This document shows positions 46,601 through 57,660 of a DNA stretch of 64,000 nucleotides, piece after piece. Position numbers and translations under genes: made by a program. Each line of letters begins with the position of its first letter. The first letter of the stretch is position 1. Below the pieces are notes generated by a model, which searched no databases, had not been told where the DNA came from, and worked only from the letters and a program-made list of their open reading frames with translations. The stretch comes from Heterocephalus glaber (lineage: Eukaryota > Chordata > Mammalia > Rodentia > Bathyergidae): assembly GCF_000247695.1 (NCBI RefSeq), contig NW_004624784.1:10248794-10312793 (forward strand), read 5' to 3'.

Positions 46601-47173
46601 CATTGAGATTATTAACCAGGAATAAACTCAGAACCAAAGAAACCCCTCTGGAAGACATCTTCAAAATTAGACAAAACTGCAACTCCATCTCTAATACATG
46701 TGACCCTCTTCCTCTGTGTGGCTTATACAGAGAATTATCACCCTGGCATGACTTACATGAGTGTGATGCAATGTTGGTGGGAACTTATATGATAGGCCAA
46801 GGCGAGGCATCTCCACAGAAAGTCCAAAGTGGCCTTAAATCAACATTTATGCCCTATAATGCAGGTGCACATAAGGGAAGATGGTTCCAAATGCTTCCAG
46901 GGGGAAGATGGTTCTTGGTTAAGCAACAGGATCAAACTCAACCTCCTAGTGATGAGCTATAGGAGACATTTTTGTTTTTAGCAAAATATTTACTGTTTCT
47001 TATTTTGAGGTGCTGCTATGGTTATGGATGAAGAAGACATCAGCTCCATTTTTCTCTAATATGGAGCACATCTCATTTCAATACACTACTGCCAAGTCAG
47101 TTATACATTGGCTACATATTCACTATCAAGGGTAACAATGGAGACCCACATACATTCATCTTCATGTTTATCT
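46601..47173. other. Unassigned sequence
   Basis: A 119-codon frame at 46603-46962 has no known domain. Confidence 0.4.
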
Positions 47174-47256
47174 GTTTTTTTGGTACCGGGGATCGAACTC
47201 GGGACCTTGTGCTTGCGAGACAGGCAGTGGAACCACTGAGCTAAATCTCTGGCCCC
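47174..47256 (-). mobile_element. ID-type SINE with target duplication
   Basis: Antisense. GGTACCGGGGATCGAACTCG through GAGCTAAATCTCTGGCCC. The duplication TCATGTTTATCT/TCATGTGTATCT (one mismatch) lies at 47162-47173 and 47257-47268. Confidence 0.95.
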
Positions 47257-47268
47257 TCATGTGTATCT

Positions 47269-47805
47269 TATTTTCATCCCTTTTTATGATTTTGTTGCTA
47301 ATTAAAGTAAAAACAACCTTGAACTGAGTGCAAGACATCATTCTATTCTATCCTGGATTCAGATCAGAGACTATGGTCTGGACAAAGCAGCTCCACAGAG
47401 AAATAACCATGAAAGAATTCAGGAGAAGGTCAAGGGTTCCAAATCTGCAAACAGTTAATGTACAGTACATTCATCTACCCTTTCTTCCTTGGATGGAAGC
47501 AAGCAGAAATAGTAATTGGCAAAAGCCAGGTCAAAATACAACTGATTTTCAAAAAATAATATTTGATCAGAGAACCATTACCATCTTGAAGAAGGAGCTG
47601 GTCATAGAAGATACCAATAGACTCCATTGTATTATATCACTGTTTTTCATTTCATTTGTATTTGAATAAGAAGATTCTTGTAGACATGATGGTCTCTATA
47701 GTTTTGAAAACTTTAGATATACAATTTAGTATTCTAACTTGACAATGGTATTAGTTTTTTATTTTATGGACTGTAATTCATAATTATAATTCCAAATTTT
47801 AACAC
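47269..47805. other. Unassigned sequence
   Basis: A 113-codon frame at 47328-47669 has no known domain. Confidence 0.4.
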
Positions 47806-47809
47806 ATTT

Positions 47810-48155
47810 TTTCCTTCCATCACAAATGCATTCTGTTTCCATTCTCCTAATCTAAATGTGACTAATTCCACAACACTATATCCAGTGTCCTTTTCCCTGA
47901 GGCATTACACAAACTTTTCTTGGAGAGTCTACCTCACATCTGTCTTTTTCTTTCTGGAAACTCCTCCCATTCCACTAATCATCTCTCTTCCTCACTTTGA
48001 CACTTATATCACATTCTGCCTTCTCTTCTTACTTACCTGTTCCTTCTGCATTTGTTTTGACCTTTCTATTGGAATCAGAATTCCTGAGCTGGTAAAGACC
48101 ACTTTGTTGTTGTTTCTTCCAAAGTTTATGTACAAAATAAATATTTGTTAAAAAT
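47810..48155 (+). mobile_element. Possible L2 3' part
   Basis: ACACTTATATCACATTCTGC and ACAAAATAAATATTTGTTAA are compatible with the L2 3' end. Confidence 0.4.
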
Positions 48156-48869
48156 ACAAATAAATTCAAGTGTTAGGAATGAGGCAGCCTTTGATGACTG
48201 ACCCATACCTCCCTCCAGCCCGGTTCCTCTTCCGACGTACAAGAGACCCTTACAAAAAGTATCACTGTGTTCAAAAGAATGGTATGGAGCAAGGTAATGT
48301 GGAAACTACATCTTTCTGAGCCTCTCAGGAGACATACATTAATCACTGAATAAATACCAACATCCCTGTGCTTTTGAAACAATCTTGAAAGTATATCCTG
48401 GACTGTGACAGTTCCCTTCCTCTAAAGATTATGTCAGAGGTATATGTCATCCATGAGATTTTCCCAAGTGTTCAAGCTACAGACAAGAAGTGGAATGATC
48501 CATTTTATATAACATATGGAGAAACAGGTACAGAAATCAGGAATGCTGTTCCCAGGAACACTGTTCACAGGACCCCCAGGAACTAGCCTCTTAAGTCATT
48601 GCCCTGTGAAGTCCCTGCTTCCCCCTTCCTCTGTCCTGCTTACGCCTCCACTAGCTAGTAATCCTACCACCAGTGACCCAGTACAAACTTCAGCAGAGGG
48701 CTAGGACATGCTAGTGGCAGATAAAGTCTTGACAACAAAAACCACTGTGTTGCCTTGAACTAAAGAGGGGCCTTCACTGGAGCAGTCTCCTCACTGGTAC
48801 ACTGTGCCCTGAGTCCTTTCTAGTGTTTTCCCTGCTCAAAGGCCTCAATAAGTATTCTTCATCTAGGAA
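48156..48869. other. Unassigned sequence
   Basis: No recognised gene or repeat. Confidence 0.4.
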
Positions 48870-49080
48870 AGGATTGGCAATATTTTTCTGTAAATGGCCA
48901 GACAGTAAAATATTTAGGTGTTGTGGGCTACTTAATCTCTGCTGAAACTGTTTATCTTTGCTATTGTAACACAAAAGCAATCGTAGATGAAATGAAGCAT
49001 GGCTGTCCCAATAAAATTTTATTTGTAAAAACAGATATAAGATGGAATTTGGCCTGTAGTCGCTAGGTAATATCTGTTTC
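48870..49080 (+). mobile_element. hAT-Charlie nonautonomous DNA transposon (MER1-like)
   Basis: TTTTTCTGTAAATGGCCAGA, TTAGGTGTTGTGGGCTACTT, CCCAATAAAATTTTATTTGT and AATTTGGCCTGTAGTCGC fit the MER1 group. Confidence 0.8.
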
Positions 49081-49309
49081 TTAGCCTTGATCCCTTCCTG
49101 TGTCCATAATTTGGTTCCTGCGGCTCCCATTTACATTGCTTCTCTCCCTCCCTCCTTCCTACTCCATCTATATTCCTCACATCTATTTTAAGTGTCTATA
49201 TTTTCCCCACAAAAATTTCATGTATTGTTCCAACCCATACCACTCAAGTGAGTTTTCTGTAGCCCTGTGGCATTTATAGTTAGTACCACAGAATTTAGAA
49301 CATAATCAT

Positions 49310-49450
49310 TTCATGAGTATTAGTTTCTCCTTTTCAACACTGTGAGATCCTTGAGTAAGAGAACATGTCTTGTACTTATTTGTTCCATATACCTTCCTAT
49401 TATAGTTGACATATAGTAAGTGTTCAATAAGTACTAATTGACCTATTGAC
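49310..49450 (+). mobile_element. L2 3' end
   Basis: CTGTGAGATCCTTGAGTAAG and ATATAGTAAGTGTTCAATAA are L2 terminal segments. Confidence 0.75.
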
Positions 49451-49491
49451 ATATGTCTACAACAATGTGTATTTGTTCTGTATTCTATGTG

Positions 49492-49955
49492 GTAGGCTGA
49501 ATAACGCCCCACTGAGAGGCCTATGTCTTAATTCCTAGAGCCTGTAGCTGTTGCCTTATGTAGTGGCAGTGACTCTGCCAGTCGATACCTGATTATTTGA
49601 TGAACCCCTTGAAATCCCTTATGACCTTATAACACTAAAGCAGAGGAGTCAGAGGGAGGTAGATGGCAGAAACAGAGACAGAAAATTTTGCAGATGCTCT
49701 GTTACAGGCTTTGAAGATGAAGGAAAAAACCCCCATGAATCAGGGGAGTAAGCCCGGGGAAGAGCCACTGCACACCAATGGAAGCTGGAAACAAATCCTC
49801 TCCTGGAACTTCCTTAAGAACCAATCTGGCCAACACCTTCACTTGAGCCCAGTGAAACTCACTTCAGAGTCTGGCTTTCAGAATTGAAGAGAATAAAGCT
49901 GTGCTGTGTTGTCATACTGTTTGCATTAATTTATTATAGCAATAGTAAAGGAGCT
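49492..49955 (+). mobile_element. MLT1-type MaLR LTR
   Basis: GGTAGGCTGAATAACGCCCC, TTAATTCCTAGAGCCTGTAG, ACTCACTTCAGAGTCTGGCT and ATTATAGCAATAGTAAAGGA lie in LTR order. The 74-codon frame here is LTR text, not a gene. Confidence 0.8.
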
Positions 49956-50939
49956 AATATCCTCTATGAGAGAAAAATATTACATGGTTAAAAACAACAA
50001 GAGGCAGGTACAAGTTTCTAATGATGAATGTCATTATATTGTATACCTAAAATGTACCGATAAAATTAATTTTAAAAAAACAACAAGAGGCATTTTTGTG
50101 CCCATATCTGGATGCCAAATTGCTTTGAGCAATTATCCTCTATTCAGGAAGGAAACCTGAAGTAAGTGACTTGAAAAGACTATGGATGAGAGAAATATGT
50201 TTATTGGTTTATAGGGAGAAAGCTCAAACTATTCTTCAAGGTGGAGAAGAAAAAGCCTTTGGTCCTAGATCCAGCTCAACCACTTACTACCATATGTGAC
50301 TTTGGATGACTCATTTTAACTTCTTGGTAGAGGAGGCCGATGGCTGCCAAGGTTGTAGGAGGTCTGCCCAGCCCAATCTAATTGGGCCCAACGAAGCAAC
50401 TCCAGCTTCTCTGTTCATAGGGACCTAATAAGACATTTGCTATATGCTTGGAATAAAGCTGCCCAATAAGAAACCCAAGGGGCAGTTCTGTCCCAGATAT
50501 TGCTGAGGTATTCAGGGACCTCCAAGCTGCTAAGCAGCTGCAAGACTACCTTCTGCAAAGGAGAAGGAAGCTGCAAATACTACTCAGTGACCCCCTCCAA
50601 TCAAAATACACTGCCAAGTACAGGCCTCAACAGTGAGGTTATTATTTCCAGAAAGATGGGTTGAACATTTTTGTTTTGTTTTTTTTAAGCTATACTCCTA
50701 GATTAATTATGGAGATCCTATTTGCAACCCCTGGACTATTATAGCCATTAACAATTACAGTAAGGATGGCAGTTTATGAGAATAATATCATAATTCATTT
50801 TTTTAATCTCAGAAAAATGTAATATTAACTCCTTGGAGTAGAATAGACTAATGGCCAGGAGCATTACCTTGATTTTGCAGCACTCTGCTGGGCGCCTGGG
50901 GCAGTGCTTCTGAATCATCTTCTGCCTCCAAGCCTTATC
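49956..50939. other. Mostly unassigned sequence
   Basis: Holds the small L1-tail insertion at 50007-50075. The rest has no recognised gene or repeat. Confidence 0.4.
50007..50075 (+). mobile_element. 69-nt L1-type 3' tail insertion with 17-bp target duplication
   Basis: AAAAACAACAAGAGGCA occurs perfectly at 49990-50006 and 50076-50092. The insert ends ATTGTATACCTAAAATGTAC and an AT-rich tail, like a 5'-truncated old L1 3' end. The target TT/AAAAA fits the L1 endonuclease. Confidence 0.75.
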
Positions 50940-51720
50940 TGCTTTCCCTTCTCCCTTGTATCTTTATGTATCTTCTTCTGTTTTTCTCTCTCCTGGAGGA
51001 CAGAACACTTTATTTCCTGTCCAGAGCCAGCCCTTACCCTGTGCTCCCTCTGGTTTACTCCATCATTTTTCCCCGCTGTTCCTTGTGTCATCAAATATCC
51101 TCTTCCTGTCTCTTTCCCTTTAGACTATAACGTGCATGTTCAAGTCCCTCATGTGCTAATAAACAAAAGCAAACAGAAACCCCACTACCTCTGAACTTCT
51201 CACTACACTACTGCTTCCCAGGTACTCCAGATGCAGTCTCCTGTCACTGTTTGCTCTCTTCACAGCTCAGTCACCCTTGAACATCTTCTGGCTCTTGTTA
51301 GCAATACTTAACTCAGATTACTCTCTACACTACTGGACTGTTCTGAGGTGACAACTTCAAAGGCTCCCTCTCAGCTCCTCATTTTCTTTGACCTCTCTGC
51401 AGCATATAATGGGCCATTCCTTATAACCATCACTTCCCTTACTTTTCATGACAGTGCCCCTCCCTGAGCTTTACTTTACACTGGTGATTCCTTTTTCTCT
51501 CCCCTTTGTCGCTGGCTATTTCTCTCCTCCTTCCCCCGAACTGTGGTGGTTACAAAGTCCTGTAAATAGCTCTTCTCTGCTTCCCCCACCATCATCCACG
51601 TTCCCGGTTCCATTTCTGAAGACCGTCCAAAGTTCCATTTCTACTTTTCCGAATGTACTGTAGACATTCAGATGGCATACTGAAATAGACTAAATCTGAA
51701 TTAGTGCTTACTTCAGCCAA
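50940..51720 (+). mobile_element. L2 LINE internal fragment (reverse-transcriptase region)
   Basis: TTTGACCTCTCTGCAGCATA at 51389 translates to FDLSAA(Y), the decayed form of the LDLSAAFDTVDH motif of L2/CR1 reverse transcriptases. The flanks are stop-riddled. TCAGATGGCATACTGAAATAG near the end is also L2-like. Confidence 0.65.
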
Positions 51721-51724
51721 AACA

Positions 51725-51972
51725 ATGTAGTCTAGTGGTTAACATGGATCATCAAGTTTTATAGGCCTGAATTCCACGCTTCTCCCTGCCTGAGCTGTAT
51801 GACCCCAAGAATTTCAGATTTGCATCTCCATCTCTTCATCTGTAAAATGGGAAAATAAAAGTACCTGCTTCACAGAGTTCTTGAGGAGATTTAAAGAAGT
51901 AATGCACCCACATCTCCTGCTCAGTGCCTGGAGCATAGTTTTGGTTCAGTGAATGTTAGTTGCTATTATATC
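51725..51972 (+). mobile_element. MIR SINE, nearly full length
   Basis: GTAGTCTAGTGGTTAACATG, TGTATGACCCCAAGAATTTC, CTTCATCTGTAAAATGGGAA and TTCAGTGAATGTTAGTTGC lie in order. Confidence 0.88.
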
Positions 51973-52064
51973 TGACTTCCCTTTTCCCATAAATGATATA
52001 TTCATTCTCTTTGTCAGTCAACCTTAGTTCATCAACCTGAATTCCACACTAAATTAAATTAATT

Positions 52065-52450
52065 GTCAAGTACAATCATCCCTTTTTGTTCCAGAACATC
52101 TTATAGATATGATAATCAAGGATACCCAATTCCCTTATATAAATGACACAGTATTTGCACATAACCTATGCACATCTTCCTGTATGCTTTATATCATAGC
52201 TAGATTCATTGTAATATCAAATATCGTGTGTTATGTAAATAGTTGTTATATTGTGTTGTCTTTTTGTTTTGTTTTTGGTACTGGGGATTGAACTTGGATC
52301 CCTGCGGTTGCACAGCAGGCGGCGAAACCACTGAGCTAAATCCCTGGCCCTGTGTTGTCTAGGGAATAATGACAAGAGAAGAAAGCACCACCCCAAGCTG
52401 TGGTTGGCTGAATCTGTGGATGTAGAACACAAGGTCATGAAGAACTAACC
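52065..52450 (+). mobile_element. Tigger-like nonautonomous DNA transposon, split by an ID SINE
   Basis: GTACAATCATCCCTTTTTG, ATTTGCACATAACCTATGCA, AGGGAATAATGACAAGAGAA and GGTTGGCTGAATCTGTGGAT recall a Tigger-group element with one end on each side of the SINE. Subfamily not certain. Confidence 0.6.
52262..52350 (-). mobile_element. ID-type SINE with target duplication
   Basis: Antisense, T-rich tail, then GGTACTGGGGATTGAACTTG to GAGCTAAATCCCTGGCCC. The perfect 10-bp duplication TGTGTTGTCT lies at 52252-52261 and 52351-52360. Confidence 0.96.
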
Positions 52451-52489
52451 ATACTTTTGGTTCTCTAGTAACATTTGCTTCTATTTCCT

Positions 52490-52850
52490 GTTCTTTACTT
52501 ACTCAGTCTTCTTTTTAGAACCAATTATAGCCTGCTGTCTGTTACCTCCACCATTCTATTCTCTAATCCATCCCACATACCTGATGGTCTTAGCTTTCTG
52601 AAGCATGGATTCAACACATCATTTTTCTGCTCCCAAATCTTCAATGGCTTCTTATCATATTAGAAATAACTGGCATTCAAGGTTGTCCATGACTGTGTCT
52701 TTGCCTCCTTCCCCAGCATTATTTGCCATAACGGTTCTATGAGTATCTCACACTCTACTTACTGTACAACAAACAGGTGTTCTTCCTCACATCATTCCTA
52801 TTCTGTGACTGCCACTTCTGGCTGCTAAAATTTCAGCTTCTTGAAGTTGA
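52490..52850 (+). mobile_element. L2 LINE fragment
   Basis: CAAATCTTCAATGGCTTCTT and TTCAAGGTTGTCCATGACTG are L2 segments, and ACATCATTTTTCTGCTCCC precedes them. Confidence 0.7.
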
Positions 52851-52869
52851 AGGGGAATGCTGTTCTTTT

Positions 52870-53046
52870 TTTTTTTTTTCCTTTAATTCTTTTATTGGTA
52901 CATTTTAGGTAAACAATACATTTACATTCATCACTGGGTGCTTGTATCTGTACATGATGTACCTTGGTTCTTATTTTCTGTGCACCCTTCACCCCCTCCA
53001 CCCTTCTCTATGTACATAGAAAGGAAAGGAGGGAAAGGAAAAATTA
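52870..53046 (-). mobile_element. Young-looking L1 3' end, 5'-truncated, antisense
   Basis: Starts with a T run, then CTTTAATTCTTTTATTGGTAC and CACCCCCTCCACCCTTCTC, like an antisense L1 3' UTR. The duplication TGTTCTTTT lies at 52861-52869 and 53047-53055. Confidence 0.6.
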
Positions 53047-53064
53047 TGTTCTTTTGACTTAATG

Positions 53065-53245
53065 ATTCTTAAACATTTTGAGTTATGGCCTCTGAGAATC
53101 TAATGAAAATATAGATTTTCTTCAGTAAAGATGAAAATGAGCAAACACAACATTTGAATGCAGTTTCAGAGGTTCATGGACCACCTCTTTCCAATTTTAT
53201 TTTGCCCATCATTGAATTCTTTTCATCATTGAATTCTTAAAGCTT
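53065..53245 (+). mobile_element. Ancient DNA transposon fragment, probably hAT
   Basis: TGATTCTTAAACATTTTGAG, TGGCCTCTGAGAATCTAATG and CAGAGGTTCATGGACCACC recall a MER-type hAT element. Confidence 0.5.
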
Positions 53246-53334
53246 TATGTGTCCCTTTTAAGGAAATAGTCACATTATTCCTTGTATCACAGTTAGTTTT
53301 AATGCAGACCTTCCTTAACTTCCAGAAAAATGTT

Positions 53335-53485
53335 TTATTTGATGTTGTTATTGTTGAACGACTTTCTAAATGAAGTTCACAGATGATCAACATTAGAATA
53401 ACATGAGGGCTTGATAAAAAATGAGTTTCTTGGGTGCCACTCGAGGTTTTCCAAACAGAACCTCTAGAGGTGATGAGAGAAGAAC
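53335..53485 (+). mobile_element. MER5A-like hAT-Charlie fragment
   Basis: ATCAACATTAGAATAACATG, GGGCTTGATAAAAAATGAG and CAGAACCTCTAGAGGTGATG match the MER5A pattern. Confidence 0.55.
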
Positions 53486-53538
53486 CCAAAAAACTTCCCT
53501 ATATGCTGCCCTCACTGAGGCACCCAGGCAGCCTTAGT

Positions 53539-53888
53539 GTCTTGGTTTCTCCTTGCTGAGACACAATACTGCAATCTCAGTCCATAGGCAGCTGGCTCCA
53601 AGGCAGGGTAGCACGGCAGAGGGGCACTGCAGAGGAGATACAGTTCTTGGCAGGCAGAAAACACAGAAGCAAGCAAGTGACCAACTACAAGTAACTAGCA
53701 ACAAGCCTCTTTCTGTCCCTTACATTGTATCCAGGCTACCCACCCTTAGGACAGATAGCATTCAGACCCTTAATCCTAGCACTGCACCAAGAATCAGTCA
53801 TACACTCTAGACCCAGCCACCTCTGAAAAAGCCCCACCTATGACCGCATGAAGCTTTAGGGTAACATCCAAACACAAGCCATAACAGA
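53539..53888 (-). mobile_element. MaLR-type LTR, antisense
   Basis: GTGTCTTGGTTTCTCCTTGC is the reversed end. AAGCTTTAGGGTAACATCC and CACAAGCCATAACAG are the reversed start. Confidence 0.65.
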
Positions 53889-54085
53889 GGGAGACAGAGC
53901 AGGCCACCCTCAGTATCCCACCTCCTCCAACCAGGCTTTACCTCTCAAATCACCTTTACCTATAAACTCCAGTGGACTAATCCACTGATGAGTATCACAC
54001 ACCCATGATTCAATCATTTCCCAAAATCCCTGCCTATGAGTGCAGGAGGCTTTGGGCGGACATCTAAATATAAACATAGCACTTA
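53889..54085 (-). mobile_element. Second, partial MaLR-type LTR, antisense
   Basis: CCTCCTCCAACCAGGCTTTA and TTTGGGCGGACATCTAAATA, with AACATAGCAC as the reversed LTR start. It repeats the 5' half of the neighbouring LTR. Confidence 0.55.
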
Positions 54086-54780
54086 GTCTCATCCCATGTG
54101 GACAGAATAGAAGTGGGACATATAGAAAGATCCCTGGTGCTCCCTAGTTGTTTTGGGCTGATGTGTCTAATAATTGTCATGGGCAATATAGGGAGTACTT
54201 CTCCTGACATCCTGCACCAGCCTAATTGGATTCTTTCTATACTACCACCTTCTGAATTTGGGATGGAGACTGGTGTGTGCTTGGGGGTATTCTGTCTGAG
54301 TCACTGGGCCACCTTCTCTGCACCAGGCCTCTTTTCCCAAGTCCCAATCCTGCACTGCTGAAGAGGTTTCTGCTTAGTCTTGGCTTGATACATCTTAACA
54401 TACTTTACAGAGAACTCCAATGGAGTTTGCCTGAATTAGGATAGTAATTTGGGTAAATGCCTTATCGCCCCTCTCTGACTGTGAAGTTCTTAAGGGTAAA
54501 CTAAACCAATTTCCAGTTTTGGCATATCCATTGTATTGCCTTATTTCATCCAGACAGATGAAGTCCTTTTTCTTTCTCTCCCTATTCCAAAAGGGTCAGA
54601 GACTATTCCAGCTTTCTTCTCCTATCTACAACCTGCCCATTTTTCACTTCTCATTTCTTCCATAAATCTCTTCCCAAGAAGTTCTAAAATACATTGAACA
54701 CACACCTTCTAAACTGCTCAGAGCACTTAGTTAACTTCCAAAATTCCCTTTGACTTGTAATTATATGACATAGAAGTTTC
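54086..54780. other. Unassigned sequence, perhaps L2 at the right
   Basis: GAGCACTTAGTTAACTTCC near 54720 could be L2. Nothing else recognised. Confidence 0.35.
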
Positions 54781-55221
54781 TATGGTTTGAATATGATTTC
54801 TCCCCAAAGGGGTCATGTGTGGAGGCTTGGTCCCCAGTGTAATGACATTGAAAGATGGTAGGACCTTTAAGAGGAGAGGCTTAGTGGGCGGTCCCTAGTG
54901 GGAGGTGACAACACCCCTGTGAATCCAGGTGAAGGCATTACTGGTGATTGGACAGAGTGGGCTAGATCTTATGGGAATGGATTGGTTCCCTCATGACTGG
55001 ATTGTTATAAAAGAGTCAGTATAGCACTTCCCTGCTGTCTTACTTTTGTCTCCTGCTATGTGCAATTTTGGGATGCATCCAGGAAGTCTTGGCAAGACAC
55101 CAGCACCATGCTGTTTGGACTTTCCATCCACCAGAATAGTGAGTCAAATAGTCTTCTTTTCTTTTTACATTATCCAGTGTCAGGTATTTGGTTATAGCAA
55201 TACAAAATGGGCTAAGAGAGT
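54781..55221 (+). mobile_element. MaLR (MT/MST-like) LTR
   Basis: CTATGGTTTGAATATGATTT start, TGGTCCCCAGTGTAATGACA, TGGATTGTTATAAAAGAGTC (TATA-like, near 55006) and the terminal GTTATAGCAATACAAAATGG to GGGCTAAGAGAG. The layout is complete for a solo LTR. Confidence 0.88.
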
Positions 55222-55456
55222 AGTAGTTAAGCTCATGGACTCTGTATCCAGGCAAAGCAGATTCTGAAGTTCTGCTCCAGCACTAAATAATAGCATGATC
55301 TGAACTTAGCTCTGGGGCTTCGTTCAACACCTATAAAATAAGGTAGAATGATATATATTTCATGGTGTTTTTATGAAATTTCAATGAGATAATACATATA
55401 AAGCCCTCAGCACAATACTCAGAATATAGTAAGCACTCAATAAATGTTAGTTTTAT
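55222..55456 (+). mobile_element. MIR SINE, nearly full length
   Basis: GTAGTTAAGCTCATGGACTC, CCTATAAAATAAGGTAGAAT and AATATAGTAAGCACTCAATA lie in MIR order. Confidence 0.9.
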
Positions 55457-55469
55457 AGAGCTGTCTTTA

Positions 55470-55790
55470 TAAGTCAGATTAGGCTGTTATGCTATGGTAC
55501 GAAGTAACCTCAAACATTGCTTTTAACAGAACCACAGGGTGATTTCTCACTCTTGCTAAAGCCTTTCCTAATTCAGGTAAGAGTCAATTCCACATTGCTC
55601 CACTCCAGAAACTAGGCTGATAAAGGAGGACTCACTGTAACACTGCCAGTCCTCACAGCAAAGGGAAGCAAGATCGCGTCAAGCAAGAAGTGGCTCTTAA
55701 CATTTCTGCTTGGAAGTGACATGTACTGCTTTCCCTTACACATCCCTGTCCAGAATCACAAGGCAGAGTATGACTGCCACGGGGCAAAAA
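55470..55790 (+). mobile_element. Ancient interspersed repeat, same family as 19185
   Basis: ATTAGGCTGTTATGCTATGG, CTCAAACATTGCTTTTAACA and AGAAGTGGCTCTTAACATTT fit. Confidence 0.55.
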
Positions 55791-57120
55791 AAAAAATTCT
55801 TCCTCAGGAAGAGGAAGGAGGAAAGTTACCTTTTACATGTTTCATGTTTATTTGCCCTCTCACTCTGGTCATATGAGTGGCATATCTTTGATATCCCTCA
55901 GAACCTAGCACGTAGTAAGAGGGAATACATATTTTATTGATGGATATTAGGCATTCATCCTGTCTCTACATTTTGAGTTGAGTTGAGGTGAGTTGAGTGA
56001 CTGAAGGAGAAATTCCTTGGTGATATATTGCAGGTGTCTGAAAATGCCAACCGATGAGCTGACAGCAAAGGATCATAGATCCCCAGTACTTAAAACAAAC
56101 TAAGCCATCTACTCAGCATACATGCTTCATGTGATTATCTTCCAAGCCCATATTTGCTTTGAGATTTCCCTTTAGAGTAATTTTTTACTTAGTTTCCTGC
56201 AAAATCTATGATGTAGATGCCATTTTTATGTGTAGATCCACAATTCCAGCACATGCAAAATTCTTTATTTCCTCCCTGGTCATGGACAGCAATTAGGACA
56301 TGATGCCTTCATATTACCTCAGGGATAAACATGTGGCCTGCACATCTGGGCACCCTGTAGATATAACTCCTTGCTCTTGTAAAAGATGATTCTTTAAATA
56401 AATAAATGTCAAAGAGCGGTGCTGATAGTCCAAAAGTGCAAGTCTTTAAAGAAAATAAACCCAATCCCCCAGGAAATTCTGGGTCTCTCTCTAATTATTC
56501 ATTATTATTGATTATCTCAGCCTGGTTTTATCCCTAACCTTGAGTAGATTTCTTTCAAGTCACTCTCAATCTTGAAACTTGGAGTCAAAATTCCTTCCCA
56601 GGGCATATTTATGTCTCCAGTGCTTCTGTGGCTTCACCATGTATTAATGTCTCTGGGGTCTTTCTTCTGCCAACAGCAGACTAGGCCTCTATTGGGAGGA
56701 TCTTTCATTTCTCAAGAGCTTTCTTTCCCAGTCAGCAGTGATCAGATGTCTCTCACATGACCTGACTACCAAGTTCTCCCTGTTTCAGCACTAGAAAGGA
56801 ATTTCCAGAGGGGAAAGCTATCTCCTTTCAAGTTCCCTACTCATAACTTACCTCCTTCTTTATCCATAGGGCAGAATCCCAAATGGGAATGGAAATGCTA
56901 AAGTCACTTAATGCTGCTGGTCTAGTGATAGTGAGGAGCCAGGAGGCAGATCAAAGAGCTTCAAAACTGATGCAGCCTATTTACTCATTCACTCTTTCCT
57001 TTCTTGCTTCCTTGCTTCCTCCTTTCATTCTTACCAATATTTTCACTGAATTATGTGTTAACTAAAATTTAAAGTGAAGCCCTGTAGCAGTCAGCTCTTT
57101 TACAATCTGTTTTTGATATC
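55791..57120. other. Unassigned sequence
   Basis: No recognised gene or repeat. A short TTCC/TTGC-rich patch lies near 56995-57030. Confidence 0.4.
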
Positions 57121-57165
57121 GACTGTCTGCTTTTATTTATTTATTTTTTTGACTGTCTGCTTTTA
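57121..57165. mobile_element. Tail-only insertion flanked by a 15-bp duplication
   Basis: GACTGTCTGCTTTTA at 57121-57135 and 57151-57165 brackets TTTATTTATTTTTTT. The downstream TTTT/AAA junction fits antisense L1 endonuclease cutting. Confidence 0.7.
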
Positions 57166-57399
57166 AATGCTACATGCTTCTTTGGAATGCAAGCCTGTAG
57201 CAAAATATATCACTATTTAAATGTACATATAATTACCTGACTTTCTATTACAAGTCAAGAGAACTAGAATAAAGAACTTCCACTTTGCTTTTTTTACTAT
57301 AATATCTCCAGAGATTAACATATTGCAAGGAACATAAAAGATGTAAATAAATAATTGTGGGATGAAAACATAAATGAATAATATAGTGAACAGTTGTCA

Positions 57400-57520
57400 A
57401 ACATTGGCAAACTTCCTGAGTTCAAACCCTGTTCCACATCTAATGGGTCTGGGATCTTAGATGATGTATGTAATTATTCTCTGCCTCAGTTGTCTTATCA
57501 TCTGAGAAATGGGGAAAATA
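57400..57520 (+). mobile_element. MIR fragment
   Basis: CCTGAGTTCAAACCCTGTTC and TCTTATCATCTGAGAAATGG fit MIR. Confidence 0.65.
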
Positions 57521-57524
57521 CTAT

Positions 57525-57660
57525 TTGGCTCAACCAGGGTTCTGCTGCAGATAACATAAAACACTTCAGGTACTTTAAGGAGAAAGGATTAAATATAGGG
57601 AATCAAGTGCTTACAACATTGTTGAATGACAGGAGGAACTGGTTGTAGCTTCAGCCTCTA
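57525..57660 (-). mobile_element. Possible old LTR-type repeat
   Basis: ACCAGGGTTCTGCTGCAGAT and CTTTAAGGAGAAAGGATTAAA recall an ERVL-group LTR. Family and strand are uncertain. Confidence 0.3.
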
